Source: a virus
DNA: 39,872 bases
Virus record (IMG/VR): IMGVR_UViG_3300042923_000473
Location: 1 to 39,872 of that record
Strand: one strand, 5' to 3'
The notes under the pieces were generated by a model. It had not been told where the DNA came from, did no database searches, and saw nothing but the letters and a program-made list of their open reading frames with translations. The position numbers and the translations under genes were made by a program. Below, in pieces: positions 6,290 to 12,426 of this stretch. Numbering within the stretch: position 1 is the stretch's first letter; every line of letters begins with the position of its first letter.

Positions 6290-6317
6290 AATATACCATT
6301 ATAATACCCATTGTCAA
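6290..6317 (-). promoter_or_regulatory. Strong promoter of the MazF-like/TPR/peptide operon
   Basis: A consensus TTGACA (6317-6312) is followed after 16 bases by TATATT (6295-6290), about 25 bases before the MazF-like start. This is the closest to consensus of the promoters in this part of the window. Confidence 0.75.
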
Positions 6318-6395
6318 CACTAATTATTACAAAAACTATTTATTGTATAAGCTAATTATTTTTAATACTATATAGCATAAAACGTACTTATTGTG

Positions 6396-6401
6396 TATAC
6401 T
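6396..6401 (+). promoter_or_regulatory. -10 element of the small XRE regulator
   Basis: TATACT at 6396-6401 precedes the regulator by 20 bases, with GGGGTGG as ribosome site. A -35 is not clear. The 80-base gap to the divergent MazF promoter may carry shared operators. Confidence 0.4.
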
Positions 6402-6421
6402 ACTATTAATGGGGTGGTAAA

Positions 6422-6625
6422 ATGGTAGTAGTTGCACTTACAGAATTATTGCAAAGTAAAGGAAAATCAAGATATTGGCTAGAAAAGGAAACTGGAATCT
6501 CACAATCTACAATAAGTAAATTGTCGAACAATAAGACTTCTAGTATAGATTTTAGCGTAATTTCCAAGATATGTATAGCGTTGGATTGTGAAGTGAGTGA
6601 TTTTATAAAAGTTAAGGCTGATTGA
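6422..6625 (+). CDS. Small XRE-family regulator (YozG-like)
   Basis: A 67-residue helix-turn-helix protein: LTELLQSKGKSRYWLEKE, GISQSTISKLSNNKTSSIDF and ISKICIALDCEVSDFI cover the full five-helix XRE domain with nothing extra. It is divergent from the MazF-like operon and upstream of repA, so it may control either plasmid copy number or the toxin/peptide operon. The target is not shown by the sequence. Confidence 0.75.
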   Translation: MVVVALTELLQSKGKSRYWLEKETGISQSTISKLSNNKTSSIDFSVISKICIALDCEVSDFIKVKAD

Positions 6626-6633
6626 AATAAAAC

Positions 6634-6662
6634 TTGTCCATTAAGGAAAATTAATGTAGAAT
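6634..6662 (+). promoter_or_regulatory. Probable repA promoter
   Basis: TTGTCC at 6634-6639 and TAGAAT at 6657-6662 have a 17-base spacer. The transcript would begin just ahead of the region opposed by the antisense RNA. Confidence 0.5.
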
Positions 6663-6670
6663 TAAGATAA

Positions 6671-6748
6671 CAAAAATAACGAAAGCACCTTCCCCAAAGT
6701 TTTGCCGACCAAAGGAAGATGCTCACGCAAGGTTTTTATATTCTTTTA
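6671..6748 (-). ncRNA. Counter-transcribed RNA controlling repA (candidate)
   Basis: A minus-strand RNA of about 78 bases would start below the promoter at 6755-6782 and end in a hairpin, GCATCTTCC (6722-6714) with GGAAGGTGC (6693-6685), followed by a T-rich run TTATTTTTG. The loop contains TTTGGTCGGC, which fits the YUNR U-turn motif common in plasmid antisense RNAs. It is complementary to the repA leader. RepA_N plasmids such as pSK41 are known to be controlled by this kind of RNA. Confidence 0.65.
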
Positions 6749-6846
6749 TATATTATTATACCATTGTATAGATTTTATGCAATAGGTTTAATCAATATTT
6801 ATATGAGATATTTAACCTCCTTGCGTTGTAATGCGAAAGAGAGGTT
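6725..6846 (+). promoter_or_regulatory. repA leader with alternative pairing around the ribosome site
   Basis: AACCTC at 6814-6819 can pair with GAGGTT at 6841-6846 and hide the repA ribosome site (GAGAGG). The neighbouring CTTGCGT, together with AACC, can pair instead with ACGCAAGGTT at 6725-6734, which would free it. The antisense RNA covers the base of the upstream arm. This resembles attenuation/sequestration control of RepA_N plasmids. The pairings were found by eye. Confidence 0.5.
6755..6782 (-). promoter_or_regulatory. Promoter of the antisense RNA
   Basis: TTGCAT (6782-6777), a 16-base spacer and TGG-TATAAT, an extended -10, are read on the minus strand. It points against repA. Confidence 0.7.
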
Positions 6847-6853
6847 TTTTTAA

Positions 6854-7414
6854 TTGGAATATTTTTATAAGAATGATGTAATTGAAATGACATTTTATAT
6901 AATACCAAAAACTTTCTTTGAACATATCAAGTATCAAAATATGAGCATACACTCCATGGTATTATACGGAATATTATATGATCGCACCAAACTAAGCATA
7001 GAAAATGATTGGTTTGACGAAAAAGGCAGAGCATTTATATACTATACTCGTGGAGATATAGAAGGACTTTTAAAAGTTGGAAAGTCAAAAGCTATAGAGC
7101 TATTTAAAGAGTTAAATAAGTATGACTTAATTGAGGAAATTAGGCAAGGAATGAATATGCCAAATAAGATATATGTAGGGAAATTCACATTATCCACAAG
7201 CTCTAACCCTTCTAATTCAAGGAAGTCTGAAAAACAGACCTCCGGAGGTATGAAAAACAAACCTCTGGAAGTCCGAAAAACAAACCCTAATAATAACTAT
7301 AATAATAATAACAATAGAGTTTATAAGACATTCAATAATTTTACCAATCGTACATATGATGCCAAGGCATTAGAGGAAAAAATGCTAGAAGCATCAAAAA
7401 ATGATTTATTATAA
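6854..7414 (+). CDS. repA: RepA_N-family plasmid replication initiator
   Basis: The 186-residue protein starts at TTG 6854, eight or so bases after GAGAGG. Residues 13-112 match the RepA N-terminal domain closely: FYIIPKTFFE, SMVLYGILYDRTKLSIEN, DEKGRAFIYYTRGDIEGLL, KSKAIELFKEL and LIEEIRQGMNMPNKIYV. This winged-helix domain binds iterons that lie inside the rep gene itself, and three are seen here at 7221-7288. The C-terminal part is short (about 75 residues, with an Asn run at 150-157) compared with the usual host-range domain. It is followed by parA, 12 bases downstream. This gene is the main evidence that the phage replicates as a plasmid. Confidence 0.9.
   Translation: MEYFYKNDVIEMTFYIIPKTFFEHIKYQNMSIHSMVLYGILYDRTKLSIENDWFDEKGRAFIYYTRGDIEGLLKVGKSKAIELFKELNKYDLIEEIRQGMNMPNKIYVGKFTLSTSSNPSNSRKSEKQTSGGMKNKPLEVRKTNPNNNYNNNNNRVYKTFNNFTNRTYDAKALEEKMLEASKNDLL
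7221..7288 (+). repeat. Three 23-base iterons inside repA (candidate plasmid origin)
   Basis: Copies start at 7221, 7244 and 7267. Each has the form GGARGT-N-TGAAAAACARACCT (third copy CCGAAAAAC), with a 22-base unit plus one. The 23-base period is not a multiple of three, so the repetition is at DNA level and not in the protein. An AT-rich stretch of TAATAA units at 7289-7318 follows and could be the unwinding element. Confidence 0.8.
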
Positions 7415-7426
7415 GGGGGTTATTCA

Positions 7427-8161
7427 ATGGCAAAAACAATAGCAATATTCAATCAGAAAGGTGGAGTATCAAAAACAACTACAACTATCAATCTAGGGTG
7501 GGCTTTAATCTCTAAAAAGAAAAAAGTCCTGATGTTAGACTTTGACCCACAAGGTCACTTATCAAAGGCAATGCAGATAGAGAATATAAAATACACTATC
7601 TATGATGTATTGCACGGACTAGATGTTAAAAAGGCTATGCTGACAGATAAAGAGTATTTTTACTTTCTTCCATGCGATATTAATTTGAGTGCAGCAGAGG
7701 ATGAATTAAAGAATAAACAATATACCCTTCAAAAGCTTTTAAATGGCATTAAAGACGATTTTGATTATATATTGATTGATTGTCCTCCGTCATTAGGAAG
7801 TTTATCTATAAACGCATTGGTGGCTTCTGATAGGGTATTAGTGCCGATGCAAACCGATTACTTAGCATGGTGTGGATTTGAATTGCTAGTGAATACACTT
7901 GAAAAGGTAAAAGCACTTAATCCTAAGTTAGATATACTAGGGGTACTCGCTACAATGCATACAAACACTCGTCATTCAAAGGAAATGTTAGAAGTGATAC
8001 AAAGCACTGGAAAGGCATTTAAAACTGTTATAAGTCATTCTGTGAAGTTTAAAGATAGCACAGTTGAGGGCATACCGATAATAGATTTTGATAGAAAGTT
8101 AGGGAAACAATATTTAGACTTAGCCAAGGAGGTTATTGATCGTGTCAAGAACGAAAGTTAA
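7427..8161 (+). CDS. parA: ParA partition ATPase
   Basis: The 244-residue protein has the deviant Walker A KGGVSKTT at residues 11-18 (signature Lys11 and Lys16), Walker A' at VLMLDFDPQG (34-43), and Walker B YILIDCPPS (114-122) with Asp118. The TDYLAWCGFELL and DSTVEGIPI motifs are typical of Soj/ParA. It uses ATP-dependent nucleoid binding to segregate the plasmid prophage, with the DNA-binding partner encoded immediately downstream. Ribosome site AAGGGGGT; same operon as repA. Confidence 0.93.
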   Translation: MAKTIAIFNQKGGVSKTTTTINLGWALISKKKKVLMLDFDPQGHLSKAMQIENIKYTIYDVLHGLDVKKAMLTDKEYFYFLPCDINLSAAEDELKNKQYTLQKLLNGIKDDFDYILIDCPPSLGSLSINALVASDRVLVPMQTDYLAWCGFELLVNTLEKVKALNPKLDILGVLATMHTNTRHSKEMLEVIQSTGKAFKTVISHSVKFKDSTVEGIPIIDFDRKLGKQYLDLAKEVIDRVKNES

Positions 8162-8531
8162 TGAGAGAATAAAGGGTGTAGATAAATTATTTATTACCGA
8201 GGAAGAAAATCCTAAATCTAATAATAATAACGAATCTGAAATTGTAATTGAATCTAAACCTAAAACTGATCCTATAATTATATCCGAATCTGAGATTGAA
8301 TCTAATAATAAATCTGAATCTAATCCTAATCATAGTACTATAAATAATCCTACATCTAATCCTAATTATGAGAAAGTGAAATATACAGACAGCAGAGTGC
8401 AGAGAGCTTTTTATTATGATAAGAAATTAATCAAGATTTTTGATAAAAATTATCCTACAAGTAAGTTTAATAAGTCAAATATAATGAATGATTTATTACG
8501 CAAATATTTAGAGGAAAATAAGTTAATTTAG
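8142..8531 (+). CDS. Ribbon-helix-helix-like partition partner of ParA
   Basis: I use GTG 8142, which is 9 bases after AAGGAGG; a TTG at 8136 is too close. The 129-residue protein overlaps the end of parA by 20 bases. The N-terminus is basic (SRTKVNERIKGVDKLF). Residues 25-75 are a low-complexity Asn/Ser/Glu/Pro linker, and the C-terminal 50 residues (VQRAFYYDKKLIKIFDKN and NKSNIMNDLLRKYLEE) look like a CopG/ParB-type ribbon-helix-helix domain. It should bind a centromere and stimulate ParA. No canonical ParB or parS repeat was recognised. Confidence 0.65.
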   Translation: MSRTKVNERIKGVDKLFITEEENPKSNNNNESEIVIESKPKTDPIIISESEIESNNKSESNPNHSTINNPTSNPNYEKVKYTDSRVQRAFYYDKKLIKIFDKNYPTSKFNKSNIMNDLLRKYLEENKLI

Positions 8532-8532
8532 C

Positions 8533-8561
8533 TGTTGACTTTGCCTAAAATATGGTATAAT
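8533..8561 (+). promoter_or_regulatory. Promoter of the structured RNA
   Basis: TGTTGA (8533-8538) and TATAAT (8556-8561) are 17 bases apart, and TGG before the -10 gives an extended -10. Transcription would start near 8568. Confidence 0.65.
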
Positions 8562-8567
8562 AAAGAT

Positions 8568-8790
8568 AGAGCTGACGCTTAAGGGGAAACCCCATACTCG
8601 TAATGTACAAATGAGGGTTATGAGTAGTGACATAACCCTCGAAATCTTTCTCGTTGACCTCTAAATGGTAATTTGAAAACTGAGGAATTGCGGACTTGGT
8701 TTTCACGCTAACTTTGTGGGATAGCTCGACGGAGCGAAAAGTGGTTTTCCTAGCCACCTTCTCACATTTAATATAGGAGAGCACGGTAGG
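8568..8790 (+). ncRNA. Structured RNA of about 220 bases, unknown class (leader or ncRNA)
   Basis: No plausible reading frame fills this stretch. Stems seen by eye: GGGG-AAA-CCCC (8583-8593); a perfect 10-bp hairpin GAGGGTTATG with CATAACCCTC (8613-8640, 8-base loop); GAAAAC with GTTTTC (8675-8704); GCTC-GACG-GAGC (8724-8735); and GTGG with CCAC (8741-8757). It lies between a good promoter and the ribosome site of the 8804 gene, with no terminator visible, so it could be a long regulatory leader. I do not recognise a known riboswitch, group I intron or ribozyme core. Confidence 0.6.
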
Positions 8791-8803
8791 AGGTGTATTT
8801 TTT

Positions 8804-9436
8804 ATGCAGGAAGTTGATATCAGATATGTTTTAGAAATACAATCAGAAGTATTGGAAATGGACGGTTCCCTACACGTAGACAAAATACTATTTGACAGAG
8901 AAAGTAATTTTATAAAAGCATTAAACTATTATAAAAACAAGGGTTTCGAGTTAAAATATTACAAAGAACCTACTGAATGGATAGAATTAAAGGACGGGAA
9001 TCAAATAAATTTATTAGATACTTTGAAGTATTTACAAAATGAGGTTGTTAAACATGAAAATATGGTTAGAACAGTATATGTTCGAATGTTGGAATTAATA
9101 AAAGATGATATAAATGATTTTAATTCAGCAATATTGGATTTTTTATATTGGGATACAAATATTTTTTATGAACATATACAAGAAACTTTTAGACATAAAT
9201 ATAAAATGAGACCGAGAGATATTAGAAACTACATACCTTCTAGAATAATAGAAGTTGAATGTCCATTTTGCAAAAATAAACGCAATGTAACTGTTCATTC
9301 TAAATCAGAGAAAAGCCCTTTTGTGCATGTTGATAGGACGGGAAATTGGTATAAAGGAATGTGCGATAATTGTAAAGATATTTATATTAAAATGGAAAGG
9401 CAAGGGAAAACAAAAGAATTTTTTGAGAAGTTTTAG
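8804..9436 (+). CDS. Unknown 210-residue protein with C-terminal zinc finger
   Basis: ATG at 8804 follows GGAGGTG. The first 140 residues are acidic and helical, with no recognised fold. The last 65 contain CPFCKNKRNV and, about 45 residues later, CDNC, a four-cysteine zinc ribbon with HSK and HVDR between. It is the only protein gene directly behind the structured RNA, and the two probably form one transcription unit. No function is claimed. Confidence 0.7.
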   Translation: MQEVDIRYVLEIQSEVLEMDGSLHVDKILFDRESNFIKALNYYKNKGFELKYYKEPTEWIELKDGNQINLLDTLKYLQNEVVKHENMVRTVYVRMLELIKDDINDFNSAILDFLYWDTNIFYEHIQETFRHKYKMRPRDIRNYIPSRIIEVECPFCKNKRNVTVHSKSEKSPFVHVDRTGNWYKGMCDNCKDIYIKMERQGKTKEFFEKF

Positions 9437-9481
9437 TCTGTAGAGGATAGGAATAAAAAAGTATTAGGGAGGAAGTAGGGA

Positions 9482-9649
9482 ATGGATGCAGTTGAAACAA
9501 TTAGATATATGCAACTAGAAAAGATTATTGGAGAGTTAAGAGCTTACAAGGTTACTTATTACAACTCGTCACCGGGAAACGAAGAGTATTATAGGGTAAC
9601 AAAAATTATTGACGAAATGATAGAAGATTTAAAAAATAACTTTGGGTAA
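9482..9649 (+). CDS. 55-residue protein, possibly Spo0E-like
   Basis: ATG at 9482 is preceded by GGGAGGAAGTAGGG. The sequence is a two-helix hairpin: LEKIIGELRAYK, a polar turn with YYNSSPGNEEY, and VTKIIDEMIEDLKN. Length and helix pattern fit Spo0E-family phosphatases that dephosphorylate Spo0A~P, and the IIDEMI segment sits where the SQELD-x-LI signature is expected. Only the Asp and the hydrophobics match, so this is tentative. If right, the phage would delay host sporulation. Confidence 0.4.
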   Translation: MDAVETIRYMQLEKIIGELRAYKVTYYNSSPGNEEYYRVTKIIDEMIEDLKNNFG

Positions 9650-9680
9650 CCCCTGGTATTATATAAGGGAGGTAAAGAGA

Positions 9681-9899
9681 ATGGAAGTATCAAAAGAAAT
9701 TACAATACAAATAGACAACTATATCCGTCAGTGTTTTAAAAAGCCTAACGCAGTATTTTTGAACCCTACAGATTATAATAAATTAAAAGAAGAAAATAAT
9801 TTGATAATGGGGTTTGAATGGGGAAAGAAAGTGTTTGGAATAGATATATATGTTTCGCAGGATTTTAAAGGTATAAGAGTTGGAAATATATTTTTCTAG
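9681..9899 (+). CDS. Hypothetical protein, 72 residues
   Basis: ATG 9681 follows GGGAGGTAAAGAG; the frame extends upstream but without a ribosome site. The protein has an N-terminal helix, then LNPTDYNKLKEE and FGIDIYVSQDFKGIRVGNIFF, a small alpha/beta domain recalling phage capsid-domain fragments with an NP-x-DY motif. Function is unknown. It ends the rightward run. Confidence 0.6.
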   Translation: MEVSKEITIQIDNYIRQCFKKPNAVFLNPTDYNKLKEENNLIMGFEWGKKVFGIDIYVSQDFKGIRVGNIFF

Positions 9900-9908
9900 C
9901 AATAAAAG

Positions 9909-9930
9909 AAGGGACTATACAGTCCCTTTT
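9909..9930. terminator. Intrinsic terminator between convergent units
   Basis: AAGGGACT (9909-9916), a 4-base loop and AGTCCCTT (9921-9928), with T-rich DNA after it and A-rich DNA before it, can work in both directions. Confidence 0.75.
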
Positions 9931-10090
9931 ATATTTGAAATTCTTTAATTGGTTTATCTTTCCTCATATCATTTACTTTCACATCGGTAAACTTGAAATC
10001 ACTTTTATATTCATTCTTTACCCAATCTAATTGTACATGGCTATCTAATTTAATATCACTTATTTTACAATCTTTATGCTTTATATCCAT
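9929..10090 (-). CDS. 53-residue hydrophilic protein
   Basis: ATG at 10090 follows GGGGGTAAAC. The product is Lys/Asp-rich with alternating short strands (ISDIKLDSHVQLDW, FKFTDVKVNDM). It ends in the bidirectional terminator and is the last gene of the unit with the replication-relaxation and ATPase genes. Function is unknown. Confidence 0.6.
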   Translation of the reverse strand: MDIKHKDCKISDIKLDSHVQLDWVKNEYKSDFKFTDVKVNDMRKDKPIKEFQI

Positions 10091-10092
10091 GT

Positions 10093-10851
10093 TTACCCCC
10101 TAAATAATATTTCTATATTATCTTTCTCTATAAATACCCATTTCAAACTACTCTTGATTGAACCTTGTAGCCTTTCAGAACGATTTTTATTGTCGGTCAA
10201 TACTAATATGTCAGGTCGAATGTTTTGGTTGTTCCAATCCTCTTTAAACACATCGGCATGATAGAAAGTTTCATAAGCTATAACCTTTTGCGCAAACTTC
10301 TTAGGTGCTTCTGTGTTGCGGTCTAATTCAACATAATAGGCTTTGCCTTTTTGCGTGGATCTATTTTTTATTATCATAAACATGTCAGGCTGAAAAGTCA
10401 TATTCGTTCCATTATGCTTTACTGTTCTGCGATTGTGCCTTTCTACTAAGTATGTGAGCATTTCATAATTGTACTTTTGGCATAATGCCAGTAATCGTAT
10501 GTATATATCATTTATCTCTAAGCTGTGCTCGACTAATCCTATTTGAAGCATATCATTTTTAGATGTGAAGCTTTCGTATTTTTTATTAAGCCAGCTACAT
10601 ACCATGATCGAGCCTTTTTCTGCTAGGGTGTAGACTTTACTCTCTCTAGCATAGGGTATATATTCAAGTATCAATAAGTTTTCTTTGGCTTTCATTTTGC
10701 GGAGCCGTCTTAGTGCAATGTCCCTGTATAGTTTATTTTCTTTACCTTCTTCATCATATTTATAGAATAGCTCTGCTATTTGGTCGGTATTCATAAACCT
10801 ATTGTTATGAAGTGTAATTAACATTTGCTTATCTCTTTTAGTTAGTATCAT
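10093..10851 (-). CDS. Replication-relaxation family protein
   Basis: The 252-residue protein begins with a winged helix (TKRDKQMLITLHNNRFMNTD, then LRRLRKMKAKENLL) and continues into the nuclease-like domain typical of the replication-relaxation family: NDIYIRLLALCQKYN, PDMFMIIKN and KGKAYYVELDRNTE. The family is found on conjugative and mobilisable plasmids of Gram-positive bacteria, where it is thought to act at the nick site. Its start overlaps the ATPase stop (TAATG). Such a pair is unusual on a phage. Confidence 0.75.
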   Translation of the reverse strand: MILTKRDKQMLITLHNNRFMNTDQIAELFYKYDEEGKENKLYRDIALRRLRKMKAKENLLILEYIPYARESKVYTLAEKGSIMVCSWLNKKYESFTSKNDMLQIGLVEHSLEINDIYIRLLALCQKYNYEMLTYLVERHNRRTVKHNGTNMTFQPDMFMIIKNRSTQKGKAYYVELDRNTEAPKKFAQKVIAYETFYHADVFKEDWNNQNIRPDILVLTDNKNRSERLQGSIKSSLKWVFIEKDNIEILFRG

Positions 10852-12125
10852 TAAAATTCCCCCTCATTTGTGCTTTTCGTTTTTGCATTAATCCTACTCT
10901 TAATATCTTCCTCAACTATGCCCCTTGGTGTGCCGTAAAGCTCCCTAGAACGTTTTTTAATCTCTTCACCATAACCAAATACCTTTGGTGGTTTAGGAGC
11001 CTTATACCTGATTGCAGCCTTTTCCTTTTTGCCATCGACTAACCTTTTTGCAATGTACTTGAAATTAGGCAGATTGATTAAATCATCTTCGAGAAATGGC
11101 TTAAGGAATTTCGCCAGGTATGGAGCATCTAACTCTCCTACTCTGAATGTGTACCGACTACCGCAATTTCCTGCTATGGCTGCAAGTAACCAATCTGGGA
11201 TTTGATTGTTATATTGGTTGTAAAGAGATATTCCTAGACGAAATTTCCTAGCTTCTGAAAGTATCTTTGCAAAGGATTTAGTTACATAGTTTTGATATTC
11301 GTCTAATTCCAAGAAAAAAGGCGTGCTATTTTTATCTCGAGTAAAACTTAGTAGCTGAATTTTGCTAACGATGATAGCTGATAGCAATTGGCTTGTTTTA
11401 TCTCCTAACCTTTGACTAAAGTTGCAGATTATTATTTTACCTTCGTTCATAGCTTGAAGTAGGTCTAGTTTTGGTTTACTCTGACATAGTACAAGCCTAT
11501 GCACAGTTGGAGCAATTAATGCACGAAATTTATTGAGGGGTGGTGCTAGTTGTGCTGACTTAAAGTCGGGGAAGATATTTTCCCAAAAGTCCTTGGCTAC
11601 TTCATTTTTTACATCGATGCTGCTTCTGTATTGTTCGCTAGTGAGCATTAGATAAGTTTCTAGCAAGGTTGATATTTCCTGCTCTACTACAGATAGGCTA
11701 CTCATTCTTATTAAATCTTCGGTTTGGGGCCCGATAAAACCACTCCATAAAGCTTCGAATATACTTAATAGCTGATTAACTGAAAGTTCATTCTGCAGCT
11801 CTCCTTTTTCGTCGCTATAGGCATTTAATCCGATAGGCATTTCTAAGTCGGCAGGATTAATATAAATAGTACGCTCGACATCTTCTAAAGGTATTTCGTT
11901 TAATAGACTTTCTGAATCTTCTCCATGTTGGTCGATAAATAAGATGCCACCGAATTTCTTTTTCGTTAATATGTTATTTCTGCAAAATACTGATTTTCCA
12001 GTACCAGTTTGACCGGTGACAATGCTATGCCTTAGGTAATCTTCCAATGTTTGCGACTTGGTTAAAAACTCTGAAAAGATATAGTAGCCTATTCCTGAGA
12101 ACGTGATTAATATAGCGAGATCCAT
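10851..12125 (-). CDS. TraG/VirD4-type DNA-translocation ATPase
   Basis: The 424-residue protein has a short N-terminal hydrophobic helix (LAILITFSGIGYYIF), Walker A GQTGTGKS at residues 38-45, Walker B at GGILFIDQHGED, a second acidic strand FFLELDEYQNYV and a later RYTFRVGELDAPYL. The order fits coupling-protein/DUF87-like ATPases of plasmid transfer, although it is shorter than VirD4 and has only one membrane helix. It probably moves DNA with the replication-relaxation protein encoded next. Whether it serves transfer, mobilisation or segregation of the phage-plasmid is unknown. RBS GGGGG at 12132-12137. Confidence 0.7.
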   Translation of the reverse strand: MDLAILITFSGIGYYIFSEFLTKSQTLEDYLRHSIVTGQTGTGKSVFCRNNILTKKKFGGILFIDQHGEDSESLLNEIPLEDVERTIYINPADLEMPIGLNAYSDEKGELQNELSVNQLLSIFEALWSGFIGPQTEDLIRMSSLSVVEQEISTLLETYLMLTSEQYRSSIDVKNEVAKDFWENIFPDFKSAQLAPPLNKFRALIAPTVHRLVLCQSKPKLDLLQAMNEGKIIICNFSQRLGDKTSQLLSAIIVSKIQLLSFTRDKNSTPFFLELDEYQNYVTKSFAKILSEARKFRLGISLYNQYNNQIPDWLLAAIAGNCGSRYTFRVGELDAPYLAKFLKPFLEDDLINLPNFKYIAKRLVDGKKEKAAIRYKAPKPPKVFGYGEEIKKRSRELYGTPRGIVEEDIKSRINAKTKSTNEGEF

Positions 12126-12395
12126 TTTACTTACCCCCTTTTATGTAAGGCTAACGCTAGTGTTTTGCTTTTGCTAGGGGATATATAAGAAGTCGCCCGG
12201 GACGGAGCCAAGGACTTCATTGTCCGGGTTTACATGGGGGAAATGGTATAATATACCTTATTGCCTTTATTTAGCCAAGGCTTGCCCCCTCGACCTTACT
12301 TTTCTCCTTGTTGTAGCTTCGAAGGATACTGATTTTATAGTTGCTTTACAGTTATATTACATACTATGTAAACCATATTAAATATTTGCAAGTAC
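12126..12395 (-). promoter_or_regulatory. Promoter and hairpin-bearing leader of the ATPase unit
   Basis: TTGGCT (12278-12273), a 17-base spacer and TATATT (12255-12250) form a minus-strand promoter. The leader of about 110 bases includes a GC-rich hairpin, GTCCGGG (12222-12228) with CCCGGGAC (12196-12203), one bulged base. No gene is visible in this 270-base stretch. The GC-rich inverted repeat beside transfer-type genes could be a nick region (oriT), but no known oriT sequence was recognised. Confidence 0.45.
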
Positions 12396-12426
12396 CAAAA
12401 AATAAAAAAAGGCAGCCGAAGCTACC
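12396..12426 (-). terminator. UUCG-loop terminator of the lysis genes
   Basis: On the minus strand GGTAGC-TTCG-GCTGCC (12426-12411) is a 6-bp stem with a stable tetraloop, followed by TTTTTTTATTTTTT. It overlaps the last codons of the amidase gene. Confidence 0.9.

Noticed and set aside
6406-6726. 106-residue leftward frame opposite the XRE regulator
   Set aside because: No ribosome site, and it overlaps the XRE gene, the repA promoter and the antisense RNA. The frame is better explained as a shadow.
7221-7288. CRISPR-like array
   Set aside because: The three 23-base units have no spacers between them and lie within a coding gene. They fit plasmid iterons.
8568-8790. Type III toxin-antitoxin RNA or retron RNA
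   Set aside because: There are no tandem RNA repeats as in ToxI, and the next gene is neither a ToxN-like protein nor a reverse transcriptase.
8545-8883. 112-residue leftward frame over the structured RNA
   Set aside because: It lacks a ribosome site and its composition is atypical. The region shows a rightward promoter and multiple RNA stems, and the 8804 gene starts inside it.
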